From: Lachnospiraceae bacterium
GTDB lineage: Bacteria > Bacillota_A > Clostridia > Lachnospirales > Lachnospiraceae
DNA length: 6,914 nucleotides
Direction of reading: 5' to 3'
Assembly (NCBI GenBank): GCA_017652545.1
Contig: JAGCAV010000518.1
Coordinates: 1-6,914 of the forward strand
In this document: positions 5,892 to 6,914 of the stretch, one piece after another
How positions within the stretch are numbered: the stretch's first letter is position 1
How the letters are laid out: each line of letters opens with the position of its first letter
Translations under genes and position numbers: made by a program
Notes under the pieces: model-generated
The model's input: only the letters and a program-made list of their open reading frames with translations
Databases searched by the model: none
Told to the model about the DNA's origin: nothing

Positions 5892-6866
5892 ATGAAACTT
5901 CAGATTCTTATTCCTCAGTACAATGAGACTGAGGAAGTGATGCGACCGATGCTGGAAAGCATCAGCACTCAGCAGGGTGTGGACCTGAAAAATGATATAG
6001 AAGTCCTCATTGCGAATGATGGATCAGACGTGAAGCTGCCGCTTAGTTTCCTCGGCAGCTTTTCTTATCCCATCCGCTATATCCAGTGTGAACATTCCGG
6101 CCTTCCCGGAACACGTGCACATCTCTTTGATGAGGCGACTGCGGATTACGTGATGTTCTGCGATGCGGATGATATGTTCATGAGCAATCTTGCCCTGTAT
6201 ACCATCCTTGCCTATGCCGGGAAGGGCTTTGATGCTCTGATCATCGATTTCATGGAGGAGATCATTGATAAGAAGACAGGGGCCTCTATTTTCTTCCCGC
6301 ACAAAAAGGACTGTACGTTTGTTCACGGGAAGGTATACCGCAGGCAGTTCCTTCTGGATAACCACATCGTCTGGCATCCGGATGTCAAATGCCACGAGGA
6401 CAGCGGTTACAACCTTCTGGCGATCAAGGTTGCAAAGGAAGTGCGGCACTGCCAGCTTCCTCTGTACCTTTGGAAATGGCGCGACGGTTCCATCTGCCGC
6501 AAGGACCCGCTGTATGTTCTCAAAACCTATACCCGGATGATCTATTCCAATGGGTGGCTGGTGAAGGACTTTCTGGATCGCGGCATGGTGGACGATGCAA
6601 AGTTCCATGCGTGCAGTCTCATGTACGGCACCTACTTCATGCTCAACAAACCCATCTGGCTTGACCCGATGAATGCCAAGTACCGCTATGAGTCAGAGAA
6701 ATGCTTTCAGGAATACTACCAGAAGCATAAGGACCTGATCCGCAGCGTCGATCCCGCTGTGGAAAAACGGATCATTCAGGGAACAAAGAGAAGGGTCCTG
6801 AAGGAAGGCGTCATTTTGGAGCAGTTCATCTTCGAGGATTGGCTCAAGCACATCGAAGAATTGTGA
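5892..6866 (+). CDS. Family 2 glycosyltransferase (GT-A fold)
   Basis: A complete 324-residue enzyme. ATG 5892 follows AAGGAGGG (5878-5885), which overlaps the upstream TAA. The GT2 signature is clear: LIPQYNE (6-12) at the first strand and turn, EVLIANDGSD (37-46) for nucleotide binding, and SGLPGTRAHLFDEATADYV (69-87). The metal-binding DxD motif is FCDADD (89-94), and HEDSGYN (168-174) supplies the probable catalytic base. The following KWRDGSIC (195-202) is also typical. Such enzymes transfer a sugar from a nucleotide sugar to an acceptor. There is no transmembrane helix, so it should be cytoplasmic and not a processive polysaccharide synthase. Residues ~205-324 form a mostly helical, charged tail that may hold the acceptor site. 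The donor and acceptor cannot be read from sequence. The context, just after the fibre genes and before a Rossmann-type enzyme, suggests modification of virion proteins or of host surface glycans. All key motifs look intact. Confidence 0.92.
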   Translation: MKLQILIPQYNETEEVMRPMLESISTQQGVDLKNDIEVLIANDGSDVKLPLSFLGSFSYPIRYIQCEHSGLPGTRAHLFDEATADYVMFCDADDMFMSNLALYTILAYAGKGFDALIIDFMEEIIDKKTGASIFFPHKKDCTFVHGKVYRRQFLLDNHIVWHPDVKCHEDSGYNLLAIKVAKEVRHCQLPLYLWKWRDGSICRKDPLYVLKTYTRMIYSNGWLVKDFLDRGMVDDAKFHACSLMYGTYFMLNKPIWLDPMNAKYRYESEKCFQEYYQKHKDLIRSVDPAVEKRIIQGTKRRVLKEGVILEQFIFEDWLKHIEEL

Positions 6867-6874
6867 GGTGCGGC

Positions 6875-6914
6875 ATGAAAAATGTATTGATTGTCGGGAT
6901 CGGGAATATCGGCA
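6875..6914 (+). CDS. Rossmann-fold NAD(P)-binding enzyme, 3' end missing
   Basis: Only 13 codons are visible before the right edge: MKNVLIVGIGNIG. ATG 6875 follows GAGGTG (6865-6870), which overlaps the upstream TGA (6864-6866), so the gene is tightly coupled to the glycosyltransferase. The hydrophobic strand followed by GIGNIG (GxGxxG) is the classical dinucleotide-binding start of a Rossmann fold. The style resembles Gfo/Idh/MocA oxidoreductases, which often act on sugars or nucleotide sugars. It is less like short-chain epimerases, which use GxxGxxG. The family assignment beyond dinucleotide binding is a guess from very little sequence. Confidence 0.6.
   Translation, partial: MKNVLIVGIGNIG

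Noticed and set aside
5870..5895. Terminator or promoter between the fibre genes and the glycosyltransferase
   Set aside because: The gap is only 12 bases and is filled by the ribosome binding site; no hairpin with a T-run is present.
6024..6608. Minus-strand open frame (194 codons) opposite the glycosyltransferase
   Set aside because: The plus-strand frame encodes every GT2 motif. The opposite frame has no recognisable motif and is a by-product of codon bias.

Overview
The window looks like the distal tail and host-recognition part of a tailed phage or prophage infecting a Clostridia-type Bacillota host, probably a gut Lachnospiraceae or Ruminococcaceae relative. The reasons are the strong AAGGAGG-type ribosome binding sites, the tightly packed single-strand layout, the moderate G+C content (a little over half by eye), and recognisable phage tail sequence styles. 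These styles include a KP..D..DIEDLNGNFDIID fibre N-terminus, KQ.TLTFD..P..GS.NPV.SGG repeats and a KISELP fibre N-terminus. No integrase, attachment site or host gene is present, so free phage and prophage cannot be told apart.

All genes are on the + strand, and every junction is either an overlap or a gap of at most about 14 bases. No internal promoter or terminator has room to sit between genes, so the window is most simply part of one long late transcript. In order: (1) the 3' part of a tail or baseplate structural protein, open at the left edge (1-1302); (2) a 449-residue tail protein with propeller-like strand pairs (1299-2648); (3) a 550-residue protein with three Ig-like repeats and an unrecognised C-terminal domain (2660-4312); (4) a fibre-like protein with five 30-residue repeats, probably starting at TTG (4327-5112); (5) a very acidic fibre-like protein built on a 9-residue module (5127-5879); (6) a complete family 2 glycosyltransferase (5892-6866); (7) the first 13 codons of a Rossmann-fold, probably NAD(P)-binding, enzyme cut by the right edge (6875-6914).

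Genes 1 to 5 would build the tail tip and its adhesive appendages. Genes 6 and 7 are enzymes, and their placement directly behind the fibre genes suggests a sugar-modification function expressed with the virion. The target could be the fibres themselves or a host surface glycan; the sequence does not decide between them. The two points most worth following are this glycosyltransferase/oxidoreductase pair in a tail operon, and the fibre protein of gene 5, whose last 220 residues contain 46 acidic residues and no lysine or arginine. No RNA gene, CRISPR array, insertion sequence or diversity-generating retroelement was seen.
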